This document shows, piece by piece, positions 1 through 13,871 of a stretch of DNA of 18,137 nucleotides (the stretch's first letter is position 1; each line of letters opens with the position of its first letter). A program made the position numbers and the translations under genes. The notes below the pieces were generated by a model. That model worked only from the letters and a program-made list of their open reading frames with translations, made no database searches and was not told the DNA's origin. This DNA is from Dehalococcoidia bacterium (lineage in GTDB: Bacteria; Chloroflexota; Dehalococcoidia; Lucifugimonadales; Lucifugimonadaceae), in contig JANQEF010000037.1 of the NCBI GenBank assembly GCA_028278465.1, forward strand, positions 1 through 18,137, in the 5' to 3' direction.

Positions 1-296
1 TCGACGGCGTCCGCGAACCGCCGTAGTGAGCCGCTCCACATCGAATCCAGGTACTCACGGAGAGCGTTCAGCCCTTCGTCCTGCAGCCGGTAGATGCGAC
101 GTGTTCCGTCTGGCTCGTCTGCGACCAGCCCTGCGTTCTTGAGCAGCTTTAGGTGGCGAGACACGGCCGGTCGGCTGATCGGTAACTGATCTGCGATAAC
201 ACGCACCGGCGCAGGGGCGTTGTGGAGGATCTCGATGATCTGCCTGCGGTGCGAGTCGCCGAGCGCGTCGAGTACCTGTGATGCGGTGGCGTTCAA
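1..296 (-). CDS. ArsR-family winged-helix transcriptional regulator (3' end cut by window edge)
   Basis: This is a DNA-binding repressor of the ArsR/SmtB winged-helix family. The 98 visible codons hold the canonical core: an N-terminal helix with LGDSHRRQIIEIL, the recognition helix region LPISRPAVSRHLKLLKNAGLV (about residues 39-59), and the wing DEPDGTRRIYRL. The start is a TTG at 296-294 preceded by GGGAG at 6 nt; an in-frame TGA lies just upstream, so no longer start exists. No cysteines are visible and the ELCVCDL metal box of SmtB/ArsR metal sensors is absent, so it is probably not a classical metal sensor. It lies 40 nt downstream of a monooxygenase-like gene on the same strand, suggesting co-transcription and autoregulation. 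The C-terminus is outside the window. The family call is firm; the ligand is unknown. Confidence 0.9.
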   Translation of the reverse strand, partial: MNATASQVLDALGDSHRRQIIEILHNAPAPVRVIADQLPISRPAVSRHLKLLKNAGLVADEPDGTRRIYRLQDEGLNALREYLDSMWSGSLRRFADAV

Positions 297-336
297 CGTT
301 GTCTCCCGGGGTCAGGCGGCCACTTTAGCAACGGCG

Positions 337-642
337 CTAGGCGACGACGGAGGTGTCGACCTCGGTGATCTTTAGCGCCTCCGGCCCCGTGGAGCATGCG
401 GCGCTCAACTCCTTGCCGAACTTCGGGAACTCGGGCAGAGCCTGGAACGCCTTAAATGCAGCGTCGTCCTCGAACCATGCGAGATGGACGAATGACTTGC
501 CGTCCGGCTTAGCGAGCGAACGGTAGCTGTAGCGGCTCGTGTTCTGCGCACGCAGGGCAGTGAAGAACTTGTCCCTCGCGCTCTTCGCCTGCTCGTCGGC
601 GCCGTCTCTGACCGTGTACTGGATGATGTATTCGATCGGCAT
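337..642 (-). CDS. Antibiotic biosynthesis monooxygenase (ABM)-like small protein
   Basis: A 101-residue protein of the dimeric alpha-beta barrel type. It begins MPIEYIIQYTV, a typical ABM first strand. The middle (residues 36-65: TSRYSYRSLAKPDG, then FVHLAWFEDDAAFKAF) fits the strand/helix pattern of cofactor-free monooxygenase or EthD-like folds. Its length matches single-domain family members. GGAG lies 6 nt upstream of the ATG. It is followed 40 nt later by an ArsR-type regulator on the same strand, probably one operon. Members of this fold include cofactor-free quinol oxygenases, haem-degrading enzymes and proteins of unknown role. No haem-ligand pattern decides among them, so the substrate is unknown. 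Fold assignment is from recognised sequence style, not from a search. Confidence 0.7.
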   Translation of the reverse strand: MPIEYIIQYTVRDGADEQAKSARDKFFTALRAQNTSRYSYRSLAKPDGKSFVHLAWFEDDAAFKAFQALPEFPKFGKELSAACSTGPEALKITEVDTSVVA

Positions 643-670
643 AGTGGACTCCGTGTCGTTGAAGGTATTG

Positions 671-704
671 GTAACTACAGAGTTACGGTAACACAGAAAT
701 TACC
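671..704. promoter_or_regulatory. Cluster of inverted repeats, candidate ArsR operator
   Basis: Two adjacent inverted repeats built from the same element lie upstream of the ABM-arsR gene pair. The first is GTAACT-ACAG-AGTTAC (671-686), with perfect 6-bp arms. The second is GGTAA (687-691) with TTACC (700-704), 5-bp arms. They abut and overlap the best promoter candidate for the minus-strand operon. ArsR-family repressors bind such dyads at their own promoters; assignment to this regulator is inference. Confidence 0.5.
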
Positions 705-712
705 GATGGCAA
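685..712 (-). promoter_or_regulatory. Weak candidate promoter of the ABM-arsR operon
   Basis: Reading the minus strand, TTGCCA (712-707, 5 of 6 to TTGACA) is followed after 16 bp by TACCGT (690-685, only 3 of 6 to TATAAT). The start site would fall near 678, about 35 nt before the ABM start codon. The inverted repeats at 671-704 cover the spacer, the -10 and the start region, which fits repression. The poor -10 box keeps confidence low. Confidence 0.3.
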
Positions 713-768
713 CACCGATCTACTAGCCGCTCTCCTGAGTGGTCCACGCCGAAAACTCAAGCCAAAAG

Positions 769-800
769 AAAAGGCCGGAGGGATCAACCTCCGGCCTTTT
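769..800 (-). terminator. rpoC intrinsic terminator, possibly bidirectional
   Basis: A perfect 13-bp inverted repeat, AAAAGGCCGGAGG (769-781) and CCTCCGGCCTTTT (788-800), with a 6-nt loop. It lies 24 bp past the rpoC stop codon. On the minus strand the stem ends in TTTT followed by CTTTT. The A/T-symmetric stem base means it could also work on plus-strand transcripts. Confidence 0.9.
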
Positions 801-824
801 CAGTTCGCTTATTTCGAGGCAGAG

Positions 825-5090
<4,266 letters not shown>

Positions 5091-5239
5091 ATGTCTACAG
5101 TCCCCTTAGCCGGTCATGCCGTGTGAACGGTCGGCCGGCGTTTAACCCTGGTGCCCGCGGCTGCGGGAGTAGGTAGCCTTGCGGCCAGTTGGTGGGCTGT
5201 TTCTCCTTACTGAACTCGTGTCTGTGTCAGTGACGAACT

Positions 5240-5278
5240 GAGCTGCGAAAGGTCGGTGAAGACGCAACCGCAGCGCTC
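5240..5278 (-). other. Hairpin in the 200-nt rpoB-rpoC spacer
   Basis: GAGCTGCG (5240-5247) pairs with CGCA plus GCTC (5269-5272 and 5275-5278), an 8-bp stem with a 2-nt bulge, starting 12 nt after the rpoB stop on the transcript. A smaller CCCGC/GCGGG hairpin lies at about 5154-5167. Neither is followed by a T-tract, so they are not intrinsic terminators. The spacer shows no open reading frame and no convincing promoter. Confidence 0.35.
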
Positions 5279-5290
5279 AGCCCGAGTTAA

Positions 5291-9277
<3,987 letters not shown>

Positions 9278-9310
9278 GCTCTACTCCACTTCCAGAGCTG
9301 TGATGCCGGG

Positions 9311-9324
9311 GCGCCAGATGGCGC
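9311..9324 (-). other. Second hairpin in the rpoB leader
   Basis: GCGCCA-GA-TGGCGC is a perfect inverted repeat about 24 nt upstream of the rpoB ribosome binding site (CTCC at 9284-9287, read as GGAG on the transcript). The 2-nt centre means the RNA stem would open to about four G-C pairs around a 6-nt loop. Its function is unknown. Confidence 0.3.
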
Positions 9325-9358
9325 GTCGAGAAAGTACGACCTGCTGGAACGCGCAAAA

Positions 9359-9400
9359 CACCCCGCCCGCTGATGCCTCTTCTTCAGCGGAACAGGGGTG
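9359..9400 (-). terminator. Two-part hairpin with T4 in rpoB leader: attenuator or terminator of the cytochrome c gene
   Basis: CACCCC (9359-9364) pairs with GGGGTG (9395-9400), enclosing CCGCTGA (9367-9373) paired with TCAGCGG (9384-9390). On the minus strand the stem is followed by TTTTGCG. It sits after the predicted rpoB promoter and before rpoB. It could therefore attenuate rpoBC transcription, and also end read-through from the cytochrome gene. The T-run is short, so termination is probably partial at best. Confidence 0.55.
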
Positions 9401-9468
9401 AGTCAGGTGAGATTAAATTGGGAACCAGTGCTTGAGCTGCAGAGGTGGACACTCCTCGACAAACAATC

Positions 9469-9497
9469 AGTCTACTGCTACTCAAACTGAGAGTCAA
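9469..9497 (-). promoter_or_regulatory. rpoBC sigma-70-type promoter
   Basis: On the minus strand TTGACT (9497-9492) is separated by exactly 17 bp from TAGACT (9474-9469). This matches 5 of 6 and 4 of 6 consensus bases. The start site would fall near 9462, giving a leader of about 185 nt before rpoB. It begins 9 bp after the stop codon of the upstream cytochrome gene. The tRNA-Asp promoter at 13646 has the same -35 box and spacing. Confidence 0.75.
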
Positions 9498-9505
9498 TGA
9501 GATTA

Positions 9506-9976
9506 CTAGGAGTTTTCACGTAGTTGCTGTTCATATTGCGACGACCCCTCCCGCTGGAACTGCTGGATGTCACCGGGCCACGTAGATTTGATGTACGCAA
9601 GGATGCTTAAGATTTCGTCGTCCGAGAGGGCGCCACGAAAGGCAGGCATCGTCGTCGCCAGCGGAGGCCGGTCCAGCACCCATTCGAACAGCAGCCGGTC
9701 TGCGTGATGCCATGTGTGGCCTGCCTCATCGTGCGGAGGCGCCGTTGGCACAGGTGGTCGCGACACACCGGGGACGCCGTGGCACGAGGCGCAATTGGCG
9801 GCATACAGCGGAGCTCCCGCTTCGACCCTGGCTTCAGTCACAGCTATCGGAAAGCGACCCGTAGCTGCATCGCCGCCCGATCCGTCGTTCGAGCAGGAGA
9901 GGATCGCGAGTATCGAGACGGCACAGATGAAAACGCCCACCGCAGGGCGCCAGCGCATACTTTGCAATTCGATCAA
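9506..9976 (-). CDS. Lipoprotein c-type cytochrome (mono-haem)
   Basis: A small exported electron carrier of 156 residues. A hydrophobic signal (GVFICAVSILAILSC) ends in a lipobox with C28, so it is probably lipid-anchored outside the membrane. The haem site is CASCH (C62, C65, H66); M110 in TTMPAF is the likely distal ligand. DDEILSILAYIKSTWP near the end is typical of class I cytochromes. A His-rich patch, HDEAGHTWHHADR (82-94), lies between them. TTG at 9976 was chosen as start because GAGGG lies 6 nt before it. The ATG at 9958 also gives a full signal peptide but has no well-placed site. Still longer reading would run into csoR. It is divergent from csoR-copA and shares their copper-operator region. 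Its redox partner is unknown. Confidence 0.85.
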   Translation of the reverse strand: MIELQSMRWRPAVGVFICAVSILAILSCSNDGSGGDAATGRFPIAVTEARVEAGAPLYAANCASCHGVPGVSRPPVPTAPPHDEAGHTWHHADRLLFEWVLDRPPLATTMPAFRGALSDDEILSILAYIKSTWPGDIQQFQREGSSQYEQQLRENS

Positions 9977-10029
9977 GTTCGTCCCTCTTGAGTGACCAGA
10001 AATTCCGCATGTTCCGCTGTCAGCGACCC

Positions 10030-10054
10030 ATACCCCCCGGGAGGGGGTTATAAT
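10030..10054 (+). promoter_or_regulatory. CsoR-type operator overlapping the -10 box of csoR-copA
   Basis: ATACCCCCC (10030-10038) and GGGGGTTAT (10043-10051) form an imperfect palindrome of C-run and G-run flanked by ATA/TAT, the usual look of CsoR operators. A perfect -10 hexamer TATAAT lies at 10049-10054. There is no recognisable -35 at 16-18 bp, where the C/G tract sits instead. Apo-CsoR binding here would block the promoter, and Cu(I) would release it. Confidence 0.75.
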
Positions 10055-10061
10055 CCTATCA

Positions 10062-10082
10062 TCGCCACAGGCGCGGTGGCGA
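10062..10082 (+). other. 5'-terminal hairpin of the csoR-copA transcript
   Basis: TCGCCAC (10062-10068) and GTGGCGA (10076-10082) are a perfect 7-bp inverted repeat with a 7-nt loop. They begin about 8 nt after the -10 box, so the hairpin would lie at the very 5' end of the mRNA, just ahead of the csoR translation start. It may act on mRNA stability or translation; this is inference. Confidence 0.4.
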
Positions 10083-10103
10083 AAGAAAGTGCAGGTGAAC
10101 GAA

Positions 10104-10370
10104 GTGCTTGGGGACACTAAGAGCGAGGCCCTTAAGCGGGTCAACTACATAGACGGGCACCTGGAAGGCGTCCGCAAAATGATCGATGAAGACCGCTACT
10201 GCGTCGATGTGATCCGCCAGACGTACGCTATACGGCGGGCGCTGCAGAAGCTCGAAGGCGTTCTAATCGACGGCCACCTGAGGTCGTGCGTGCCCGAGGC
10301 GTACCGGGAAGGCCGCGACGACCAGATGTTGGATGAGCTGAAAGACCTTTTCGAGATCGCGGAGCGATAG
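10104..10370 (+). CDS. csoR: Copper-sensing transcriptional repressor CsoR
   Basis: A CsoR/RcnR-family (DUF156) all-helical repressor. KRVNYIDGHLEGVRKMI is the family's conserved first helix. The Cu(I) ligand set C-H-C is present: C in DRYCVDVIRQ, then H and C in DGHLRSC. In the 88-residue form used here they are C33, H58 and C62. This pattern fits Cu(I) sensors rather than the nickel/cobalt RcnR or persulfide CstR types. GTG at 10104 was chosen because AGGTGA lies 5 nt upstream; an in-frame GTG at 10089 would add five residues but has only a weak site. copA starts 10 nt after its stop, so they form one operon, expected to be autoregulated through the operator at 10030-10051. Confidence 0.93.
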   Translation: MLGDTKSEALKRVNYIDGHLEGVRKMIDEDRYCVDVIRQTYAIRRALQKLEGVLIDGHLRSCVPEAYREGRDDQMLDELKDLFEIAER

Positions 10371-10380
10371 GGACGACGCG

Positions 10381-13029
10381 ATGACCACTCTTCACGAGCA
10401 TGAGCATCACGGTTCGACAAAGGAAGCTGGCGCTGCAGGCGCGGCTGATTCCGGCGCAGAGCTTTCGATACCTGTAATTGGAATGACCTGCGCGTCCTGC
10501 GTGGCGCATGTCGGCGACGCGTTGCGGTCGGTCGACGGCGTCGAAGCGGCAGACGTAAACCTCGCCACAGAGTCGGCGACCGTGAAGCCCGCGCCATCGG
10601 GCGATGCTTCCGCTTCTGATCTGGTGGACGCGGTGCGCGACGCGGGCTACGGCGTCTCAACCAGCACAGAGCGCATTCACATTGGCGGAATGACCTGCGC
10701 TTCCTGCGTGGGCCACGTTGGGGCCGCTCTGGACGCGCTGCCCGGCGTGATACGCGCCGACGTCAACCTGGCGGCGGATGTCGCCGAGGTCGAGTTCATC
10801 AGTGGTTCGCTGTCGCGCCGGGACCTGCGAGATGCGGTTTCGGGCGCCGGCTACGAAGTCGTCTCGTTCCAAGGCGACCGCAGCGCAGAGTCTGAGTTTG
10901 AAGAGGCTAAGAAACGTCGCAAGGCCGATCTTGATGACTTGAAGCGGCGTGTGATCCTCAGCCTGTCCGTCGCCGTTTTCATCATGGCCGCGATGCAGTA
11001 CTCGTCGGTAGCGGCGTTCGAAGACATCTCGCCAACCGCGGCGAACTACCTGTTCCTGGCGATCGCCACGCCCGTCCAGTTCTGGGCCGGAGCGCGCTTC
11101 TACCGTGGCGCGTGGGGCGCGCTGAAGCACCGCACCTCGAACATGAACACGCTGGTGGCGATCGGGACGTCCACGGCGTTTGTCTACTCGGCAGCGGCGA
11201 CTTTCTTCCGTCCCTTGTTCGAGGACTCTGTGGTTTTCGAGGCGGGCGGGATCAGCGGCCACGCCACCGGCACGTACTTCGATGTTTCAGCCTCGATCAT
11301 CGGTCTCATACTGCTCGGCCGGTGGCTTGAGGCGCGAGCGAGAGGCCGCACGTCCGACGCCATCCGCAGGCTGATCGGACTTGCTCCGAACGTGGCGATG
11401 ATCGAGCGTGACGGTCGCGGAGTCGAGGTGCCGGTCGAGGAGATCGTTGTCGGCGACCGCATCATCCTTCGGCCCGGCGAGCGGGTTCCGGTGGACGGTG
11501 TGATCGTTGATGGCGCAGGCGATATCGACGAATCGATGCTCACGGGCGAAAGCGTGCCCGTTGAGAAGTCGGTCGGCGACTCTGTGTTCGCAGGCACGGT
11601 GAACGGCAGCGGTGGGCTCAGGTTCACTGCGACGCGAGTAGGCCGCGACACCGCGCTGGCGCAGATCGTGCGGATGGTGGAGCGAGCGCAGGCGTCAAGG
11701 GCGCCGGTCGAGCGGCTAGTAGACCGCGTTACCGCCGTCTTCGTGCCCGCCGTCCTGGGTGTGGCGCTGGTCACCTTCCTGGTCTGGATCTTCCTTGCGC
11801 CTGACCCCGCGTTCGTGAATGCGCTGCTGTTGACCGTGGCAGTCCTGGTCATCGCATGCCCGTGTGCGCTCGGCCTCGCCACGCCCACCGCGATCATGGT
11901 TGGCATGGGCCGCGGCGCCGGTCGTGGCCTGCTGATCCGCAACGCCGAGGTACTGGAGACAGCACAGCGCGTCGACACAGTCGTGTTCGACAAGACGGGC
12001 ACGCTCACCGAAGGCAAGCCGAGCGTTTCCACGGTGATCCCGCACGGTGTAAGCGAAGAGGAACTGCTTTCGCTGGCGGCGACCGTTGAGTCTGGCTCGG
12101 AGCATCCGGTCGGTGCCGCGGTGGTGGAATTCGCTGACTTGCAGGGAGTTGCGATCGGGCAGGTTAGCGACTTCATGGCGACTGCGGGCCGCGGCGTTGA
12201 GGGATCGGTCGACGGACAGACGGTGCTGGTCGGAAGCCCGGCCATGCTGCAGGAGCGCGGCGTAGATACCGCGTCGCTCGCCGGAGATCTGCAGGACCTG
12301 GCCGGACGCGGAGAGACCGTCCTGGCTATCGCGAAAGACGGCAGCGCCATCGGGTTGATCGGCGTCGCAGACACGCTGCGCGACACCTCTGCCCGGGCCA
12401 TCGCCACCCTCAGGTCGATGGGCATCCGAACAGTCATGCTGACTGGAGATAACCGGGCGGCAGCCAGCACTGTCGCAGACCGTATCGGCATCGACGAGGT
12501 GATCGCCGAGGTGCTGCCCGGCGACAAGGCCGACAAGATCGCCGAGCTGCAGGCCGACGGCTCGGTGGTCGCGATGGTCGGCGACGGGATCAACGATGCT
12601 CCGGCGCTGGCACTCGCCAGCGTGGGCATCGCGGTCGGTCGCGGCACCGATATCGCAATCGAGTCGGCCGATATCACGCTGACCGGCAGCGACCCGCAGG
12701 GCGTTGCGGAGGCGATCACGCTCAGCCGCGCGACGATGCGCACCGTCAGGCAGAACCTGTTCTGGGCGTTCTTCTACAACGTGGCGCTGATCCCGGTGGC
12801 GGCCGGGGCGCTGCACCCGCTGTTCCTTGATGCCGACGTTCCGGGCTTCCTGCAGCCGATTCTCGGGCAGCACGGCTTCCTGAACCCGATCGCCGCTGCC
12901 GCTGCGATGGCGCTCAGCTCTGTGAGCGTCGTGACGAACTCGCTGAGGCTCGGACGCGCCGGAGCGAAGGAGCCGGTAGAGCGTCCGCCAACTTCGCCAC
13001 GCGCCGAACCCGCCGCGGCGTCGGCATGA
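10381..13029 (+). CDS. copA: P1B-1-type Cu(I)-exporting ATPase
   Basis: An 882-residue inner-membrane pump that exports Cu(I) with ATP hydrolysis. A short His-rich N-terminus (HEHEHH) precedes two heavy-metal-associated domains with GMTCASC (C37/C40) and GGMTCASC (C106/C109). The actuator loop has LTGES (387-391). The transmembrane metal site CPC is at 493-495. Phosphorylation motif DKTGT is at 537-541, the nucleotide-binding SEHP at 573-576 and GDGIND at 734-739. In the last two membrane helices Y799/N800 and M843-xx-S846-S847 complete the Cu(I)-specific P1B-1 signature. ATG at 10381 has AGGGA about 8 nt upstream. Length is usual for two-HMA CopA. It follows csoR in an operon and is followed by a YHS protein that may handle the same metal. 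Confidence 0.97.
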   Translation: MTTLHEHEHHGSTKEAGAAGAADSGAELSIPVIGMTCASCVAHVGDALRSVDGVEAADVNLATESATVKPAPSGDASASDLVDAVRDAGYGVSTSTERIHIGGMTCASCVGHVGAALDALPGVIRADVNLAADVAEVEFISGSLSRRDLRDAVSGAGYEVVSFQGDRSAESEFEEAKKRRKADLDDLKRRVILSLSVAVFIMAAMQYSSVAAFEDISPTAANYLFLAIATPVQFWAGARFYRGAWGALKHRTSNMNTLVAIGTSTAFVYSAAATFFRPLFEDSVVFEAGGISGHATGTYFDVSASIIGLILLGRWLEARARGRTSDAIRRLIGLAPNVAMIERDGRGVEVPVEEIVVGDRIILRPGERVPVDGVIVDGAGDIDESMLTGESVPVEKSVGDSVFAGTVNGSGGLRFTATRVGRDTALAQIVRMVERAQASRAPVERLVDRVTAVFVPAVLGVALVTFLVWIFLAPDPAFVNALLLTVAVLVIACPCALGLATPTAIMVGMGRGAGRGLLIRNAEVLETAQRVDTVVFDKTGTLTEGKPSVSTVIPHGVSEEELLSLAATVESGSEHPVGAAVVEFADLQGVAIGQVSDFMATAGRGVEGSVDGQTVLVGSPAMLQERGVDTASLAGDLQDLAGRGETVLAIAKDGSAIGLIGVADTLRDTSARAIATLRSMGIRTVMLTGDNRAAASTVADRIGIDEVIAEVLPGDKADKIAELQADGSVVAMVGDGINDAPALALASVGIAVGRGTDIAIESADITLTGSDPQGVAEAITLSRATMRTVRQNLFWAFFYNVALIPVAAGALHPLFLDADVPGFLQPILGQHGFLNPIAAAAAMALSSVSVVTNSLRLGRAGAKEPVERPPTSPRAEPAAASA

Positions 13030-13078
13030 AGATAACCCTTCAACACGGCAACACATCGTCGAAAGAGGAAGAGAGACT

Positions 13079-13279
13079 TTGAAGATCCCGCTGTTCAGCA
13101 AGAAAGAAGAGACCGCCGAGGACCCGGTCTGCCACATGCAGGTGAACGTTTCTGACCCGCCCGGCGGGACCGCGGACCACGATGGAGTCACGTACTATTT
13201 CTGCGGTCCGGGCTGCAGGGTGGAGTTTCAGAAGGAGCCGGAGGCGTACCTGTCCGGCGAGAAGAGCATGGAGATGTGA
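13079..13279 (+). CDS. YHS-domain small protein, probable metal handling
   Basis: A 66-residue protein made of almost nothing but a YHS domain: EDPVCHMQVNV (15-25), then GVTYYFCGPGC (36-46) and FQKEPEAYL (50-58). The usual DPVCGM is DPVCHM here, giving adjacent C18, H19, M20, with C42 and C46 as a second thiol pair. YHS domains are often fused to or encoded beside copper ATPases and are thought to bind metals. It starts with TTG at 13079 behind a purine-rich AGAGGAAGAGAG stretch. No ATG or GTG gives a better start. It lies 49 nt after copA, probably in the csoR-copA operon. A role as a cytosolic copper carrier or sink is inferred from position. Confidence 0.85.
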   Translation: MKIPLFSKKEETAEDPVCHMQVNVSDPPGGTADHDGVTYYFCGPGCRVEFQKEPEAYLSGEKSMEM

Positions 13280-13355
13280 GCCTCAAGGCCCGCGCCTCTC
13301 GTCCGCTATCAGACGTCAAACTTAGTAGCTGAACACGATCCGCATGGAGAACTGA

Positions 13356-13607
13356 ATGCCGAAGACTGAGCCGAAGCGCGATAAAGCGATCGTCTACACG
13401 CACCCGACCTGCGGCTACTGCGACCTCCTCAAGGAGGACCTCGTCAGCAAGGGGATCGAGTACGACGAGATCAACGTGAGCCTCAAGCCAGAGTACTGGG
13501 AAGAGGTTGAGAGGCTGTCTGGCGGCGACAAGATCACGCCGGTGATGGTGACCGCTGACGGCGAGGTCGAGATCGGCTACAACGGCATCGGCTGCAACTA
13601 CGGCTAG
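13356..13607 (+). CDS. Glutaredoxin-like thiol oxidoreductase
   Basis: An 83-residue thioredoxin-fold protein of the small glutaredoxin/NrdH/mycoredoxin kind. The first strand AIVYTHPTCGYC carries the redox pair C19/C22, and KITPVMV (59-65) supplies the conserved cis-proline (P62). A third cysteine, C80, lies in the C-terminal GIGCNYG. It would reduce disulfides or mixed disulfides in the cytoplasm. The partner thiol is unknown. ATG at 13356 has GGAG at 6 nt. It lies 76 nt downstream of the YHS gene with no terminator between, so co-transcription with the copper operon is possible but unproven. Its position beside copper genes suggests thiol repair during copper stress. Confidence 0.88.
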   Translation: MPKTEPKRDKAIVYTHPTCGYCDLLKEDLVSKGIEYDEINVSLKPEYWEEVERLSGGDKITPVMVTADGEVEIGYNGIGCNYG

Positions 13608-13645
13608 TTTGGCCGGGTCGCGATAGCAAGTAGGCGCGATCTCGG

Positions 13646-13674
13646 TTGACTCAGCGAACCCTGTTTCGTAATCT
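13646..13674 (+). promoter_or_regulatory. Promoter of tRNA-Asp
   Basis: TTGACT (13646-13651), 17-bp spacer, TAATCT (13669-13674). Matches are 5 of 6 and 4 of 6 to consensus, with transcription expected near 13681, about 34 nt before the mature tRNA 5' end. The -35 box and spacing equal those of the rpoBC promoter. Confidence 0.75.
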
Positions 13675-13714
13675 CAAAAGGTTCCGCAGTTTCAACGGCG
13701 GACAATCCGGCGAT

Positions 13715-13791
13715 GGCCCCGTGGTGTAGCGGCCTAACACGCCTCCCTGTCAAGGAGGAGATCGGCAGTTCGAATCTGCTCGGGGTCGCCA
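13715..13791 (+). tRNA. tRNA-Asp (anticodon GTC), CCA encoded
   Basis: A complete cloverleaf can be folded. The acceptor GGCCCCG (13715-13721) pairs with CGGGGTC, with one G-U pair. The D-arm is GTGT/ACAC. The anticodon stem CCTCC/GGAGG has loop CTGTCAA, placing GTC at 13749-13751. The T-arm has loop TTCGAAT. Discriminator G is followed by encoded CCA ending at 13791. It stands alone between its own promoter and terminator. Confidence 0.97.
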
Positions 13792-13807
13792 CCAAACCGC
13801 AAATCTG

Positions 13808-13838
13808 AGCCGCCTTCAAGCAGGGCGGCTTTCTTTTT
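13808..13838 (+). terminator. tRNA-Asp intrinsic terminator
   Basis: AGCCGCC (13808-13814) and GGCGGCT (13824-13830) form a perfect 7-bp stem with a 9-nt loop, followed by TTCTTTTT. It starts 16 nt after the tRNA CCA end. Confidence 0.92.
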
Positions 13839-13871
13839 ATCCGGTGGCGTGTTTCGACTGCGAGGTATCCC

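Noticed and set aside
9977..10144. N-terminal extension of the cytochrome c frame up to 10144
   Set aside because: It would overlap the csoR start, the operator and the hairpin, and would bury the lipoprotein signal peptide behind about 60 residues. The TTG at 9976 has a well-placed GAGGG.
11184..13191. Open frames of 519 and 491 codons antisense to copA
   Set aside because: Low-complexity Ser/Thr/Ala or Arg/Gly/His composition, no motif, wholly opposite a gene with every CopA motif.
13280..13355. Terminator or separate promoter between the YHS and glutaredoxin genes
   Set aside because: Only a 4-bp GCCT/AGGC dyad without T-tract and no convincing -35/-10 pair were found.
13715..13791. tRNA-Asp as an integration (att) site
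   Set aside because: No integrase, no phage or plasmid genes, and no repeat of the tRNA 3' end seen nearby.
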